A stretch of 34,441 nucleotides of DNA, from positions 1-34,441 of the forward strand of contig LIQL01000087.1 of the NCBI GenBank assembly GCA_001418405.1, read 5' to 3'. Below are positions 1-7,755 of the stretch, in pieces (position 1 is the first letter of the stretch; each line of letters opens with the position of its first letter). The position numbers were made by a program, and so were the translations under genes. The notes under the pieces were generated by a model that was not told the DNA's origin, did no database searches, and was given only the letters and a program-made list of their open reading frames with translations. This DNA is from Streptomyces diastatochromogenes. GTDB lineage: Bacteria > Actinomycetota > Actinomycetes > Streptomycetales > Streptomycetaceae.

Positions 1-2
1 CC

Positions 3-1499
3 CCCCGCACCGTGGACGCCGCCGGCCTCGCCCTCGCCCCCGGCTTCATCGACATGCACGCGCACAGCGACCTGGCGCTGCTGCGCGACCCGGAGCACAC
101 CGCGAAGGCCGCCCAGGGCGTCACCCTCGAAGTCCTCGGCCAGGACGGCCTGTCCTACGCCCCGGTCGACGACCGCACGCTCGCCGCGGTCCGGGCCCAG
201 ATCGCCGGCTGGAACGGCGGCGGCCCCGACGACGACGCCCTCCCCTTCACCTGGCGCACCGTCGGTGAGTACCTCGACCGCCTGGACCACGGCTTCGACG
301 GCGAGGGCATCGCGGTCAACGCCGCCTACCTCGTCCCCCAGGGCACCGTCCGGATGCTCGCCGTCGGCTGGGACGACCGCCCGGCCACCGACGCCGAACT
401 CGACCGGATGCGGCAGCTCGTCGCCGCGGGCCTGGAGCAGGGCGCGGTGGGCCTCTCGTCCGGCCTGACCTACACCCCGGGCATGTACGCCTCCGACGCC
501 GAACTGACCGAACTGTGCCGGGTGGTGGCCCACTACGACGGCTACTACTGCCCACACCACCGCTCCTACGGCGCCGGCGCCCTGACGGCGTACGAGGAGA
601 TGATCGCCCTCACCCGCGAGGCCGGCTGCGCGCTGCACCTCGCCCACGCCACCATGAACTTCGGCGTCAACGAGGGCCGGGCGCCGGAACTCCTCGCCCT
701 GTTGGACCAGGCCCTGGACGCCGGCGCCGACCTCACCCTGGACACCTATCCGTACACCCCCGGCTGCACCACGCTCGTGGCGATGCTGCCCAGCTGGGCC
801 AGCGAGGGCGGCCCGGACGCGATCCTGGCCCGGTTGGCCGACGACACCACCGCCGCGGCCGTCCGGCACGCCCTGGAGATCGAGGGGTCGGACGGCTGCC
901 ACGGCGTCCCCATCGACTGGGACACCATCGAGATCTCCGGCGTCACCGACCCCGCGCTGGACGGCTGGGTCGGCGCGACCGTCGCCCGCACCGCCGCCGC
1001 CCGCGGCGAGGACCCCTGGGACGCCGCCCGCCACCTGCTGCGCGCCGACCGGCTGGGCCCCACGATCCTCCAGCACGTCGGCCACGAGGACAACGTCCGG
1101 CAGATCATGCGGCACCGGGTCCACACCGGCGGCAGCGACGGCATCCTCCAGGGCGCCAAGCCGCACCCGCGGGCGTACGGCACCTTCCCGCAGTACCTCG
1201 GCCGGTACGCCCGCGAGCTGGGCGTGCTGTCCCTGGAGGAGTGCGTGGCGCACCTGACGTCGCGCCCGGCCGCCCGGCTGCGGCTGCCCGACCGCGGCCT
1301 GGTCCGCGAGGGGTACCGCGCCGACCTGGTCCTCTTCGATCCGCGGACGGTCGCCGCCGGCTCCACCTTCGACGCCCCCCGCACCCCGCCCACCGGCATC
1401 CCGCACGTCCTGATCGACGGCCGGTTCGTCATCGAGGACGGCCGCCGCACCGACGTCCTGGCCGGCCGGGCGGTCCGCCGCACCCCGGGCCGGTCCTAG
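3..1499 (+). CDS. N-acyl-D-amino-acid deacylase (D-aminoacylase family), 5' end outside window
   Basis: This is a zinc amidohydrolase of the D-aminoacylase family, which removes the acyl group from N-acyl-D-amino acids. The reading frame is open to the left edge, so the start lies outside the window; the GTG at 12 is an internal valine. Seen in the frame: the metal-binding HxH in GFIDMHAHSD (about 49-78), the conserved SSGLTYTPGMYAS stretch, the CPHHR segment, and the late D-aminoacylase signature GGSDGILQG...PHPRAYGTFPQYLGRY (about 1128-1206) with its catalytic-type Asp. The C-terminal end returns to the beta-sandwich typical of amidohydrolases (ADLVLFDP, then a one-domain tail) and stops at TAG 1497-1499. 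It is cytoplasmic by composition, with no membrane segment. Family assignment is secure; the exact substrate (D-Glu, D-Asp or broader) cannot be read from the sequence. Confidence 0.9.
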   Translation, partial: PRTVDAAGLALAPGFIDMHAHSDLALLRDPEHTAKAAQGVTLEVLGQDGLSYAPVDDRTLAAVRAQIAGWNGGGPDDDALPFTWRTVGEYLDRLDHGFDGEGIAVNAAYLVPQGTVRMLAVGWDDRPATDAELDRMRQLVAAGLEQGAVGLSSGLTYTPGMYASDAELTELCRVVAHYDGYYCPHHRSYGAGALTAYEEMIALTREAGCALHLAHATMNFGVNEGRAPELLALLDQALDAGADLTLDTYPYTPGCTTLVAMLPSWASEGGPDAILARLADDTTAAAVRHALEIEGSDGCHGVPIDWDTIEISGVTDPALDGWVGATVARTAAARGEDPWDAARHLLRADRLGPTILQHVGHEDNVRQIMRHRVHTGGSDGILQGAKPHPRAYGTFPQYLGRYARELGVLSLEECVAHLTSRPAARLRLPDRGLVREGYRADLVLFDPRTVAAGSTFDAPRTPPTGIPHVLIDGRFVIEDGRRTDVLAGRAVRRTPGRS

Positions 1500-1502
1500 C
1501 GC

Positions 1503-1522
1503 GCCCGGCGGGACGCCCGGGC
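1503..1522 (+). terminator. Short GC hairpin after the deacylase gene
   Basis: GCCCGG (1503-1508) and CCGGGC (1517-1522) form a 6-bp stem with an 8-nt loop, 3 nt after the stop codon. There is no U tract. It is a possible terminator of the U-less type common in Streptomyces, but it is short. Confidence 0.35.
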
Positions 1523-1637
1523 CCGACCGCCCGCCACGAAATCAGCACCCGCCCCACCGCTCACACCGGGTGAGCACCCGCGCACCGTCCGCCGACCACG
1601 TGGCGAAAACCACCCGGCGCGCTGCCCTACGCCCCCG

Positions 1638-1650
1638 TAGAGTGGCCGTC
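1638..1650 (+). promoter_or_regulatory. -10 box for a leaderless aminotransferase transcript
   Basis: TAGAGT (1638-1643) fits the actinobacterial TANNNT -10 consensus and ends 7 nt before the ATG at 1651. No Shine-Dalgarno sequence is present. Transcription would therefore begin at or next to the A of the ATG. No good -35 hexamer is visible 17-18 nt upstream. Confidence 0.5.
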
Positions 1651-2862
1651 ATGCAGGTGATCCAGTCAACGAAGCTCGCCAACGTCTGCTACGAAATCCG
1701 CGGCCCCGTGCTTGAGGAGGCGATGCGGCTGGAGGCAGAGGGTCACCGCATCCTCAAGCTCAACACCGGCAACCCGGCGGCGTTCGGATTCGAGTGCCCG
1801 CCCGAGATCCTGGAGGACGTCCTCCGCTCGGTCGGCACCGCGCACGGCTACGGCGACGCCAAGGGCCTGCTCTCGGCCCGCCGGGCAGTGGTGCAGCACT
1901 ACCAGACCAAGGGCATCGACCTCTCCGTCGACGACGTCTACCTCGGCAACGGCGTCTCCGAGCTGATCCAGATGTCGATGCAGGCGCTGCTGGACGACGG
2001 CGACGAGGTGCTGGTCCCGGCCCCCGACTACCCGCTGTGGACGGCGTCGGTCTCGCTCTCCGGCGGCACCGCCGTCCACTACCGCTGCGACGAGCAGGCC
2101 GACTGGATGCCGGACCTCGCCGACATCGAGCGCAAGATCACCGACCGCACCAAGGCCCTCGTCGTCATCAACCCCAACAACCCCACCGGCGCGGTCTACG
2201 ACGACGAGCTGCTGCGCGGCCTCGCCGAGATCGCCCGCCGGCACAACCTGATCGTCTGCGCCGACGAGATCTACGACAAGATCCTCTACGACGGCGTCAC
2301 CCACACCCCGTTCGCCGCGCTCGCCCCGGACCTGCTGACGCTGACCTTCAACGGCCTGTCCAAGGCGTACCGGGTCGCCGGCTACCGCAGCGGCTGGCTG
2401 GCGGTCTGCGGCCCGAAGGCGCACGCCGCCTCGTACATCGAGGGGCTGACGATCCTGGCGAACATGCGGCTGTGCGCCAACATGCCGGCGCAGCACGCGG
2501 TCGCCACCGCCCTCGGCGGCCGGCAGTCGATCAACGACCTGGTGCTCCCCGGCGGCCGGCTCCTGGAGCAGCGCGACACCGCCTACGAACTGCTCACGCG
2601 GATACCGGGCGTCAGCTGCGTCAAGCCGAAGGGCGCGCTCTACGCCTTCCCGCGGCTGGACCCCGCGGTGTACAAGGTGAAGGACGACCGGCAGATGGTG
2701 CTGGACCTGCTGCGCGCCGAGAAGATCATGATCGTCCACGGCACCGGCTTCAACTGGCCCGAGCCGGACCACTTCCGCCTGGTCACGCTGCCGAACAAGG
2801 ACGACCTGACGGACGCCGTCACCCGCATCGGCGCCTTCCTCGACGGTTACGGACAGTACTGA
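1651..2862 (+). CDS. alaA: Pyridoxal-phosphate aminotransferase, AlaA-type (glutamate-pyruvate)
   Basis: Fold-type I aminotransferase of 403 residues, almost exactly the size of E. coli AlaA (405), which interconverts pyruvate/glutamate and alanine/2-oxoglutarate. Seen: the start MQVIQSTKLANVCYEIRGPV, the family motif NPNNPTGAVY, the ADEIYDKI Asp that contacts the PLP ring nitrogen, and the Schiff-base lysine K238 in NGLSKAYRVAGYRSGW. The frame is open upstream to a GTG at 1570. ATG 1651 is preferred because homologues begin there and a TAGAGT -10 box lies 7 nt upstream, implying a leaderless mRNA. The enzyme is cytoplasmic. The preferred amino donor and acceptor are inferred from AlaA-like length and motifs and not proven. 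Confidence 0.9.
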   Translation: MQVIQSTKLANVCYEIRGPVLEEAMRLEAEGHRILKLNTGNPAAFGFECPPEILEDVLRSVGTAHGYGDAKGLLSARRAVVQHYQTKGIDLSVDDVYLGNGVSELIQMSMQALLDDGDEVLVPAPDYPLWTASVSLSGGTAVHYRCDEQADWMPDLADIERKITDRTKALVVINPNNPTGAVYDDELLRGLAEIARRHNLIVCADEIYDKILYDGVTHTPFAALAPDLLTLTFNGLSKAYRVAGYRSGWLAVCGPKAHAASYIEGLTILANMRLCANMPAQHAVATALGGRQSINDLVLPGGRLLEQRDTAYELLTRIPGVSCVKPKGALYAFPRLDPAVYKVKDDRQMVLDLLRAEKIMIVHGTGFNWPEPDHFRLVTLPNKDDLTDAVTRIGAFLDGYGQY

Positions 2863-2892
2863 ACCGCAGCAACCTCTATACGAGACACAACT

Positions 2893-2915
2893 TTAGACAG
2901 GGTCTAAGCTAGGAT
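2893..2915 (+). promoter_or_regulatory. Operator-like dyad with adjacent -10 box
   Basis: TTAGAC (2893-2898), AGG, GTCTAA (2902-2907) is a perfect 6-bp inverted repeat. It is followed at once by TAGGAT (2910-2915), a TANNNT -10 box for the gene starting at 2947. The dyad would sit in the -10/-35 spacer, where a repressor blocks polymerase. It is unusually A+T-rich for this region. The cognate regulator is unknown; iron/peroxide-type (Fur family) sites are of this general size, but no match to a specific consensus is claimed. Confidence 0.55.
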
Positions 2916-2946
2916 GGCCTCCTAGACGTTTTCAGGAGGCCGTCCC

Positions 2947-3363
2947 ATGTACGAACCGATCCGCACCAAGTCGGTCCACACCATGGCCGTCGCCCCGGGG
3001 ATCCCGCACCGCTCCCGCGAAGAGGAGCTGGACATCCGGCTCGCCGGGCAGCTGACCGCGCTGCTCACCGTCACCGACGAGCTGCACGCCCTGACCGAGT
3101 GCGGCGCCGCGCGCACCGCCCTGGCCTCGGCGGCCGAGCGCATCGCCGCCGCGGTCGCCCGGCTGAGCGGCCAGCTGCCGCTGCGCGCCGAGCCGACCGG
3201 CGGCGACCCGACCCGGATCGCGGCCCTCCGGCAGCGCGCCCACACCCTCGCCGGGAACGCCCTCGCCGTCGCCACCTCGCGGGACGACGCCGAGGCCATC
3301 GCGCTGGCCGAGGAGCGGCTCTCCGCCCACCGCGCCGGCGAACGGGACCTCGCCACCACCTGA
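2947..3363 (+). CDS. Small helical protein of unknown function (possibly the 'SCO4983 family')
   Basis: 138 residues, starting at an ATG with a near-perfect ribosome site (AGGAGG at 2934-2939, 7 nt upstream). The product has no signal peptide or membrane segment. After about 25 residues it is almost entirely Ala/Leu/Arg/Glu-rich helix, e.g. LDIRLAGQLTALLTVTDELH and RIAAAVARLSGQL, ending in an acidic-basic helix. I do not recognise a catalytic motif. I recall a Streptomyces-specific conserved family near pck with this MYEPIRTKSVHTM start (named after SCO4983), but that is memory, not a search. The gene stands alone between the aminotransferase and a large bidirectional terminator, behind its own dyad and -10 box, so it is probably a separately regulated single-gene unit. 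Confidence 0.75.
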   Translation: MYEPIRTKSVHTMAVAPGIPHRSREEELDIRLAGQLTALLTVTDELHALTECGAARTALASAAERIAAAVARLSGQLPLRAEPTGGDPTRIAALRQRAHTLAGNALAVATSRDDAEAIALAEERLSAHRAGERDLATT

Positions 3364-3416
3364 CCGCACACTCCCGAGGACGCCGACCGGCGTCCGGCCG
3401 GTCGAAGACCCCACAA

Positions 3417-3464
3417 CACGACCGCCCGGGGCCCGTACGCGCGTACGGGCCCCGGGCGGTCGTG
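3417..3464. terminator. 48-bp perfect palindrome, bidirectional terminator
   Basis: A 24-bp arm (3417-3440) is followed with no spacer by its exact reverse complement (3441-3464). The centre is GTACGCGCGTAC and each flank is G+C-rich. It lies between two convergent genes (plus-strand stop 3363, minus-strand pckG stop 3508) and would form a very stable hairpin in either transcript. This is a textbook position for a shared intrinsic terminator, though without U tracts. Confidence 0.85.
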
Positions 3465-3507
3465 CACACGGGCCGGGCGGGCGGTGCGCCGCCCGGGCCG
3501 GCCGGGA

Positions 3508-5325
3508 CTAGCCGAGCCGCTGCACCAGCGCGCGGTACTCGTCCCACAGCTCCTTCGGCGTGTGGTCGCCGAAGGTGTTGAGGTGCTCGGGGACCAGCGC
3601 AGCCTCCTCGCGCCAGACCTCCTTGTCGACGGTGAGCAGGAACTCCAGGTCCTTCTCGGAGAGTTCCAGGCCCTCGGTGTCCAGCGCGTCCTTGGTGGGC
3701 AGCACGCCGATCGGCGTCTCGACGCCCTCGGCCGTGCCCGCCAGCCGCTCGACGATCCACTTGAGCACCCGGCTGTTCTCGCCGAAGCCCGGCCACACGA
3801 AACGGCCCGCGTCGTCCTTGCGGAACCAGTTGACGTAGTAGATCTTCGGCAGCTTCGCCGGGTCCTTGTCGGCCCCGACCTTGAGCCAGTGCGCCATGTA
3901 GTCGCCCATGTTGTAGCCGCAGAACGGCAGCATGGCGAACGGGTCGCGACGCAGCTCCCCGACCTTGCCCTCAGCGGCGGCGGTCTTCTCGGACGCCACG
4001 TTGGCCCCGAGGAAGACACCGTGCTGCCAGCTGAGCGACTCGGTCACCAGCGGCACCGCGCTGGCCCGGCGACCGCCGAACAGGATGGCCGAGATCGGCA
4101 CGCCCTTGGGGTCCTCCCACTCGGGCGCGATGGTCGGGCACTGGGCGGCGGGCACGGTGAACCGCGCGTTGGGGTGCGCGGCCGGGACGCCGGAGGCGGG
4201 CGTCCAGTCGTTGCCCTTCCAGTCCGTCAGGTGGGCCGGAGTCTCCTCGGTCATGCCCTCCCACCACACGTCGCCGTCGTCGGTGAGGGCGACGTTGGTG
4301 AAGACGGAGTTGCCCCAGAGGGTCTTCATGGCGTTGGCGTTGGTGTGCTCGCCGGTGCCGGGCGCCACGCCGAAGAAGCCGGCTTCGGGGTTGATCGCGT
4401 AGAGCTGGCCGTCCTCGCCGAACCGCATCCAGGCGATGTCGTCGCCGATGGTCTCGACCGTCCAGCCGGGGATCGTCGGCTCCAGCATGGCCAGGTTGGT
4501 CTTGCCGCAGGCGCTCGGGAACGCCGCTGCGACGTACTTGGCCTCGCCCTGCGGCGGGGTCAGCTTGAGGACGAGCATGTGCTCGGCCAGCCAGCCCTCG
4601 TCGCGGGCCATGACGGAGGCGATCCGCAGCGCGTAGCACTTCTTGCCGAGCAGGGCGTTGCCGCCGTAGCCCGAGCCGTACGACCAGATCTCGCGGGCCT
4701 CGGGGAAGTGCGAGATGTACTTGGTGGAGTTGCACGGCCACGGCACGTCCTGCTCGCCCTCGGCGAGCGGGGCGCCGAGGGTGTGCACGGCCTTGACGAA
4801 GAAGCCGTCGGTGCCGAGCTCGTCGAGGACCGCCTGGCCCATCCGCGTCATGGTGCGCATCGACACGGCGACGTACGCAGAGTCGGTGATCTCCACCCCG
4901 ATGGCGGAGAGCGGGGAGCCGAGCGGGCCCATGCAGAACGGGACGACGTACATCGTCCGGCCCTTCATCGCGCCGCGGAAGATGCCCTTCTCCCCCGCGA
5001 AGATCTCCCGCATCTCGGCGGGGGCCTTCCAGTGGTTGGTCGGACCGGCGTCCTCTTCCTTCTCCGAACAGATGAAGGTGCGGTCCTCGACTCGCGCGAC
5101 GTCACTCGGGTCGGACGCGGCGTAGTACGAGTTGGGGCGCTTGATCGGGTCGAGCTTGCGGAACGTGCCCTTCTCGACGAGCTCCTCGGACAGCCGCTCG
5201 TACTCCGCTTCCGAGCCGTCGCACCAGACGACCCGGTCGGGCTGGGTGATCGCCGCTATTTCGTCGACCCAATCGAGCAGGGCCTGGTGCCGGGTCGGGG
5301 TGGGAGCCGCGTTGTCGCGCGCCAC
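3508..5325 (-). CDS. pckG: Phosphoenolpyruvate carboxykinase (GTP)
   Basis: Converts oxaloacetate + GTP to PEP + CO2 + GDP, the first committed step of gluconeogenesis from TCA intermediates. The protein has 605 residues, the usual length for the GTP class. Seen: [14 protein letters not shown] near the start, the hyper-reactive cysteine and P-loop in [13 protein letters not shown] (C273, K275), the metal/nucleotide motif [13 protein letters not shown], and FGGRR. The open frame runs 14 codons further upstream to an ATG at 5367. GTG 5325 is chosen because AGGAG lies 5 nt before it and homologues start MARD(N/I)AAP. It is convergent with the gene at 2947 and divergent from hlyIII across 239 bp holding two dyads. 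It is cytoplasmic. Confidence 0.97.
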   Translation of the reverse strand: MARDNAAPTPTRHQALLDWVDEIAAITQPDRVVWCDGSEAEYERLSEELVEKGTFRKLDPIKRPNSYYAASDPSDVARVEDRTFICSEKEEDAGPTNHWKAPAEMREIFAGEKGIFRGAMKGRTMYVVPFCMGPLGSPLSAIGVEITDSAYVAVSMRTMTRMGQAVLDELGTDGFFVKAVHTLGAPLAEGEQDVPWPCNSTKYISHFPEAREIWSYGSGYGGNALLGKKCYALRIASVMARDEGWLAEHMLVLKLTPPQGEAKYVAAAFPSACGKTNLAMLEPTIPGWTVETIGDDIAWMRFGEDGQLYAINPEAGFFGVAPGTGEHTNANAMKTLWGNSVFTNVALTDDGDVWWEGMTEETPAHLTDWKGNDWTPASGVPAAHPNARFTVPAAQCPTIAPEWEDPKGVPISAILFGGRRASAVPLVTESLSWQHGVFLGANVASEKTAAAEGKVGELRRDPFAMLPFCGYNMGDYMAHWLKVGADKDPAKLPKIYYVNWFRKDDAGRFVWPGFGENSRVLKWIVERLAGTAEGVETPIGVLPTKDALDTEGLELSEKDLEFLLTVDKEVWREEAALVPEHLNTFGDHTPKELWDEYRALVQRLG

Positions 5326-5501
5326 GATCGCTCCTAGATGAGGGGTTTTGGCCGGCTTCCTGCTCATAAGGCAAGGAAACCGCTGCTTTTACTTGTCTGC
5401 CCCTTGGGGGCCGCGACCCGGATGCTTCGTGACCGCTCATCCGGTGCCGACCGCACTCATTTGATCATCCGACCCTGAATCGGTTCTGTCCAGGGGGCAC
5501 C

Positions 5502-5518
5502 GTGGTGACCGTCACCAC
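5502..5518. promoter_or_regulatory. 17-bp operator-like palindrome between pckG and hlyIII
   Basis: GTGGTGAC (5502-5509), C, GTCACCAC (5511-5518) is a perfect 8-bp inverted repeat with a 1-nt centre. It lies in the 239-bp divergent region, 177 bp upstream of the pckG start and 47 bp upstream of hlyIII. Its size and symmetry suit a dimeric repressor or activator. Regulator unknown. Confidence 0.55.
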
Positions 5519-5530
5519 TTCCGGACGAAT

Positions 5531-5558
5531 CCGTAACTTACGGTTGCGTAGGTAGCAT
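5531..5558 (+). promoter_or_regulatory. hlyIII promoter: dyad at -35 region plus leaderless -10 box
   Basis: CCGTAA (5531-5536), C, TTACGG (5538-5543) is a perfect dyad. TAGCAT (5553-5558) is a TANNNT -10 box ending 6 nt before the ATG at 5565, with no Shine-Dalgarno between. A leaderless transcript starting at the ATG is likely, which places the dyad over the -35 region. Confidence 0.55.
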
Positions 5559-5564
5559 TGCGCC

Positions 5565-6299
5565 ATGACTTCCGCGCCTGACGCCGCCGAAAGCCGCCCC
5601 CCTGCCGCGCCGTCCAGGACCGATACCGGGTCCCCGGTCACGGCGGTCGCCGCCACGGCCGGACCGCTCAAGCCGAAGCTGCGGGGCTGGCTGCACGCCG
5701 GGATGTTCCCGGCCGTCCTGCTCTCCGGCGTCGTCCTGACCGCGCTCGCCGACAGCCCCCGAGGCCGCCTGGCCTGCGCGATCTACACGATCAGCGCCTG
5801 CCTGCTGTTCGGCGTCAGCGCCCTTTACCACCGCGGCAATTGGAGCCCCCGGGTCGACGGGGTGTTGCGCCGGCTCGACCACGCCAACATCTTCCTGATC
5901 ATCGCCGGCACCTACACCCCGCTGACGCTGCTGCTGGTGACGGGGACCCGCGGCCAGGTGCTGCTCTGGGCGGTCTGGGCCGCCGCACTGGCCGGCATCG
6001 CCTTCCGGGTCTTCTGGGTCGGCGCGCCTCGCTGGCTCTACACCCCCTGCTACATCGCCATGGGCTGGGCCGCCGTCTTCTTCCTCCCCGACTTCCTGCG
6101 CACCGGCGGCATCGCCGTCCTCGTCCTCGTGATCGTCGGCGGGCTGCTCTACAGCGCGGGCGGCGTGATCTACGGCATCAAGCGCCCCAACCCGTCACCG
6201 CGGTGGTTCGGCTTCCATGAGGTCTTCCACTCCCTCACCCTCGCGGCCTTCGTCGTGCACTACGTGGGCATCTCGCTCGTCGCGTATTCGCACCGCTGA
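5565..6299 (+). CDS. hlyIII: Hemolysin III / PAQR-family membrane protein
   Basis: A 244-residue integral membrane protein of the hemolysin III (TrhA/YqfA, PAQR) family, with a hydrophilic N-terminal tail of about 40 residues and seven predicted hydrophobic spans. The family's zinc-type ligands are visible: S-x-x-x-H in SALYHR (H89), D105-H106 in LDHANIFLIIAGTYTP, and H218/H222 in FGFHEVFHSL. Eukaryotic PAQRs with this pattern are zinc-dependent hydrolases or receptors; bacterial members have been linked to membrane lipid homeostasis. The name 'hemolysin' is historical and does not imply a toxin here. It is transcribed divergently from pckG, probably leaderless from a -10 box 6 nt upstream. 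The 3' end is overlapped on the opposite strand by a possible small gene (6195-6536). Confidence 0.92.
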   Translation: MTSAPDAAESRPPAAPSRTDTGSPVTAVAATAGPLKPKLRGWLHAGMFPAVLLSGVVLTALADSPRGRLACAIYTISACLLFGVSALYHRGNWSPRVDGVLRRLDHANIFLIIAGTYTPLTLLLVTGTRGQVLLWAVWAAALAGIAFRVFWVGAPRWLYTPCYIAMGWAAVFFLPDFLRTGGIAVLVLVIVGGLLYSAGGVIYGIKRPNPSPRWFGFHEVFHSLTLAAFVVHYVGISLVAYSHR

Positions 6300-6536
6300 G
6301 GCGGGGCGGATCCGGGTGGCCGACCCGCCGGGTCCGCCGCCCGGTCTCCCGCCCGGTCTGCCGGCACCCGCCGCGCCCCACCCCGGCCGCGGCCGCGAGG
6401 CGGCGGCCACGCGCCACGTCAGGACCGCCAGACCGGCCAGCACCAGCGCCGTCACCAACAGGCCGCCCCCCACCAGGAAGCCGCCCACGCACAGCGCGGC
6501 GGCGAGCGCGGCGTACACATGAATCGCGGGTCGCAT
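6195..6536 (-). CDS. Possible small two-helix membrane protein (antisense overlap with hlyIII)
   Basis: 113 codons. The first 45 residues form two hydrophobic segments (IHVYAALAAALCVGGFLV and a second Leu/Val/Ala-rich span), then a Gly/Pro/Arg-rich tail. The ATG is preceded by GGGGAGG with a 6-nt gap, an excellent ribosome site, which argues that the N-terminal half is real. The last 105 bp run antisense through the end of hlyIII, and that part of the protein looks like a high-G+C shadow, so the true 3' end may be altered or the tail non-functional. It is divergent from the TetR gene at 6668. I recognise no family. Confidence 0.45.
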   Translation of the reverse strand: MRPAIHVYAALAAALCVGGFLVGGGLLVTALVLAGLAVLTWRVAAASRPRPGWGAAGAGRPGGRPGGGPGGSATRIRPASAVRIRDERDAHVVHDEGREGEGVEDLMEAEPPR

Positions 6537-6552
6537 CGCGAACCTCCCCGTC

Positions 6553-6616
6553 CGATCACCCGATCGTCACTGACAGTAATCATGCCCGCTTCACAGCGTG
6601 ACACACCCCACTGACA
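6553..6616. promoter_or_regulatory. Divergent control region with repeated CACTGACA elements
   Basis: The 131-bp gap between the small minus-strand gene and the TetR gene holds CACTGACA twice in direct orientation (6568-6575 and 6609-6616), 41 bp or about four helical turns apart. The first is preceded by the dyads CGATC-ACCC-GATCG (6553-6566) and GTCA-C-TGAC (6566-6574). The second sits in CTGA-CAA-TCAG (6611-6621). This is a plausible autoregulatory region for the TetR protein; it is inference only. Confidence 0.4.
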
Positions 6617-6667
6617 ATCAGAGCGCCGCCAAGGCACCGTGCATCGGCCACGAGACGGACGGGGACA

Positions 6668-7300
6668 ATGAGCCGCATGGTCTGCGCACGCGTCTCCGCC
6701 GCCACGCCCGGCAAGCCGAAGCCCGGGCTGCGCGAGCGGAAGAAGCTCAAGACCCGGCAGGCGATCCGCCGGGCCGCCTTCCGGCTCTTCGCGGAGCGGG
6801 GCTACGACGCGACCCCCGTGGACCGGATCGCCGCGGCCGCGGAGGTCTCCCCCAGCACGGTCGTCCGCTACTTCCCCGCCAAGGAGGACATCGTGCTCAC
6901 CGACGAGTACGACGCCCTGCTGGCCGCCGGGATCCGCGCCCGCCCGACCGGCGAACCGTTCGTCGAGACCCTGCGGCACGTCACGGTCGGGATCATGCGC
7001 GACATCAGCGCGACCGACCGCGGAGAACTCGTCCAGCGCATCCGGCTGATCCGCGACGTGCCGGCCGTGCGGGGCCGCACCGCGGAACTCACTGCCCGAC
7101 ACATCGAGACCGTCAGCACCGCGCTGGCCGAGCGCGCCGGTCGCCCGGCGGACGACCTGGCGATCCGCGTCGTCAGCGCGGCCGTCCTGGCCGCGCTCCA
7201 GGAGGCGATGCTGCGCTGGGCCGGGGACCACGAGGAGACCAGCCCGCAGGAACTCATCCAGCAGTCCATGGACGTCCTGGCCCGCGGGCTCACCCTCTGA
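6668..7300 (+). CDS. TetR/AcrR-family transcriptional regulator
   Basis: 210 residues with a basic N-terminus (KPGLRERKKLKTRQAIRRAAFRLFAERGY) followed by the TetR helix-turn-helix ATPVDRIAAAAEVSPSTVVRYFPAKEDIV at about residues 45-75. The all-helical C-terminal half is a putative ligand-binding/dimer domain. TetR proteins of this size are usually repressors released by a small ligand. The start is ATG 6668; an ATG at 6677 is an alternative, and the upstream GGGGA is only a weak ribosome site. The gene is convergent with MerR, overlapping it by 11 bp. The closest target candidate is its own divergent region with CACTGACA repeats. Ligand unknown. Confidence 0.88.
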   Translation: MSRMVCARVSAATPGKPKPGLRERKKLKTRQAIRRAAFRLFAERGYDATPVDRIAAAAEVSPSTVVRYFPAKEDIVLTDEYDALLAAGIRARPTGEPFVETLRHVTVGIMRDISATDRGELVQRIRLIRDVPAVRGRTAELTARHIETVSTALAERAGRPADDLAIRVVSAAVLAALQEAMLRWAGDHEETSPQELIQQSMDVLARGLTL

Positions 7301-7718
7301 CCGCGCGGCCCTCCGTACCCGGACCGCCGGCCCCCGGATCGCCCGGCTCCCCCAGGCGGGCCGCCAGGCGCGACCGCACCCGGGACAACCGCGCGATGTG
7401 GCCGTCCAGCTCGGCCAGCCGGCGGCGGGCCACCGCCTCAGCGGCCGCACAGCGCCCGGAGCCCGGATCCTGTACGAGCAGGTCCGGTACGCCCTCCGGC
7501 GGCAGGGACTGCAGCAGGTCCGCGAAGGCCCGCACGTCGCCGACGGTCAGCCCCGCCTCGCGCAGTTCGCGGACGGCCCGCAGCCGGCGGACGTCCTCCG
7601 CGTCGTACTCCCGGTGGCCCGACGGCATCCGCCGGGCCGTCACCAGACCCTGCTGCTCGTAGTAGCGCAGCGCCCGCGGCGTCAGCCCGGCGGCCGCCGC
7701 CGCGTCCCCGATCCGCAT
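7290..7718 (-). CDS. MerR-family transcriptional regulator
   Basis: 142 residues. The N-terminal winged helix-turn-helix is typical MerR: MRIGDAAAAAGLTPRALRYYEQQGL followed by SGHREYDAEDVRRLR. The dimerisation coiled coil is at about residues 90-125 (AAEAVARRRLAELDGHIARL). A single Cys (in GSGRCAAAEA) is not enough to suggest metal or redox sensing. MerR regulators activate promoters by re-twisting an over-long spacer. The gene follows the amidase by 37 bp on the same strand and is probably its operon partner; the dyad at 10217-10240 in front of the first gene of this minus-strand group is a candidate target. It overlaps the convergent TetR gene by 11 bp at the 3' ends. Confidence 0.88.
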   Translation of the reverse strand: MRIGDAAAAAGLTPRALRYYEQQGLVTARRMPSGHREYDAEDVRRLRAVRELREAGLTVGDVRAFADLLQSLPPEGVPDLLVQDPGSGRCAAAEAVARRRLAELDGHIARLSRVRSRLAARLGEPGDPGAGGPGTEGRAVRG

Positions 7719-7755
7719 CCCGCCTCCCCCTCGTCCCCGTGGTGCGCGCGACGGC

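Noticed and set aside
12..14. GTG at 12 as start of the D-aminoacylase gene
   Set aside because: The protein would lack its N-terminal beta-sandwich strands and the frame is open to the window edge, so the gene is truncated by the window.
3484..5337. Long plus-strand open frame opposite pckG (also similar long antisense frames at 8591-10408, 10221-12593, 22835-25603 and 30904-33387)
   Set aside because: These are high-G+C shadows: Arg/Gly/Ala-rich translations without motifs, opposite genes with clear families.
5840..6220. Plus-strand frame inside hlyIII
   Set aside because: Pro/Arg/His-rich shadow of the hlyIII gene without a ribosome site.
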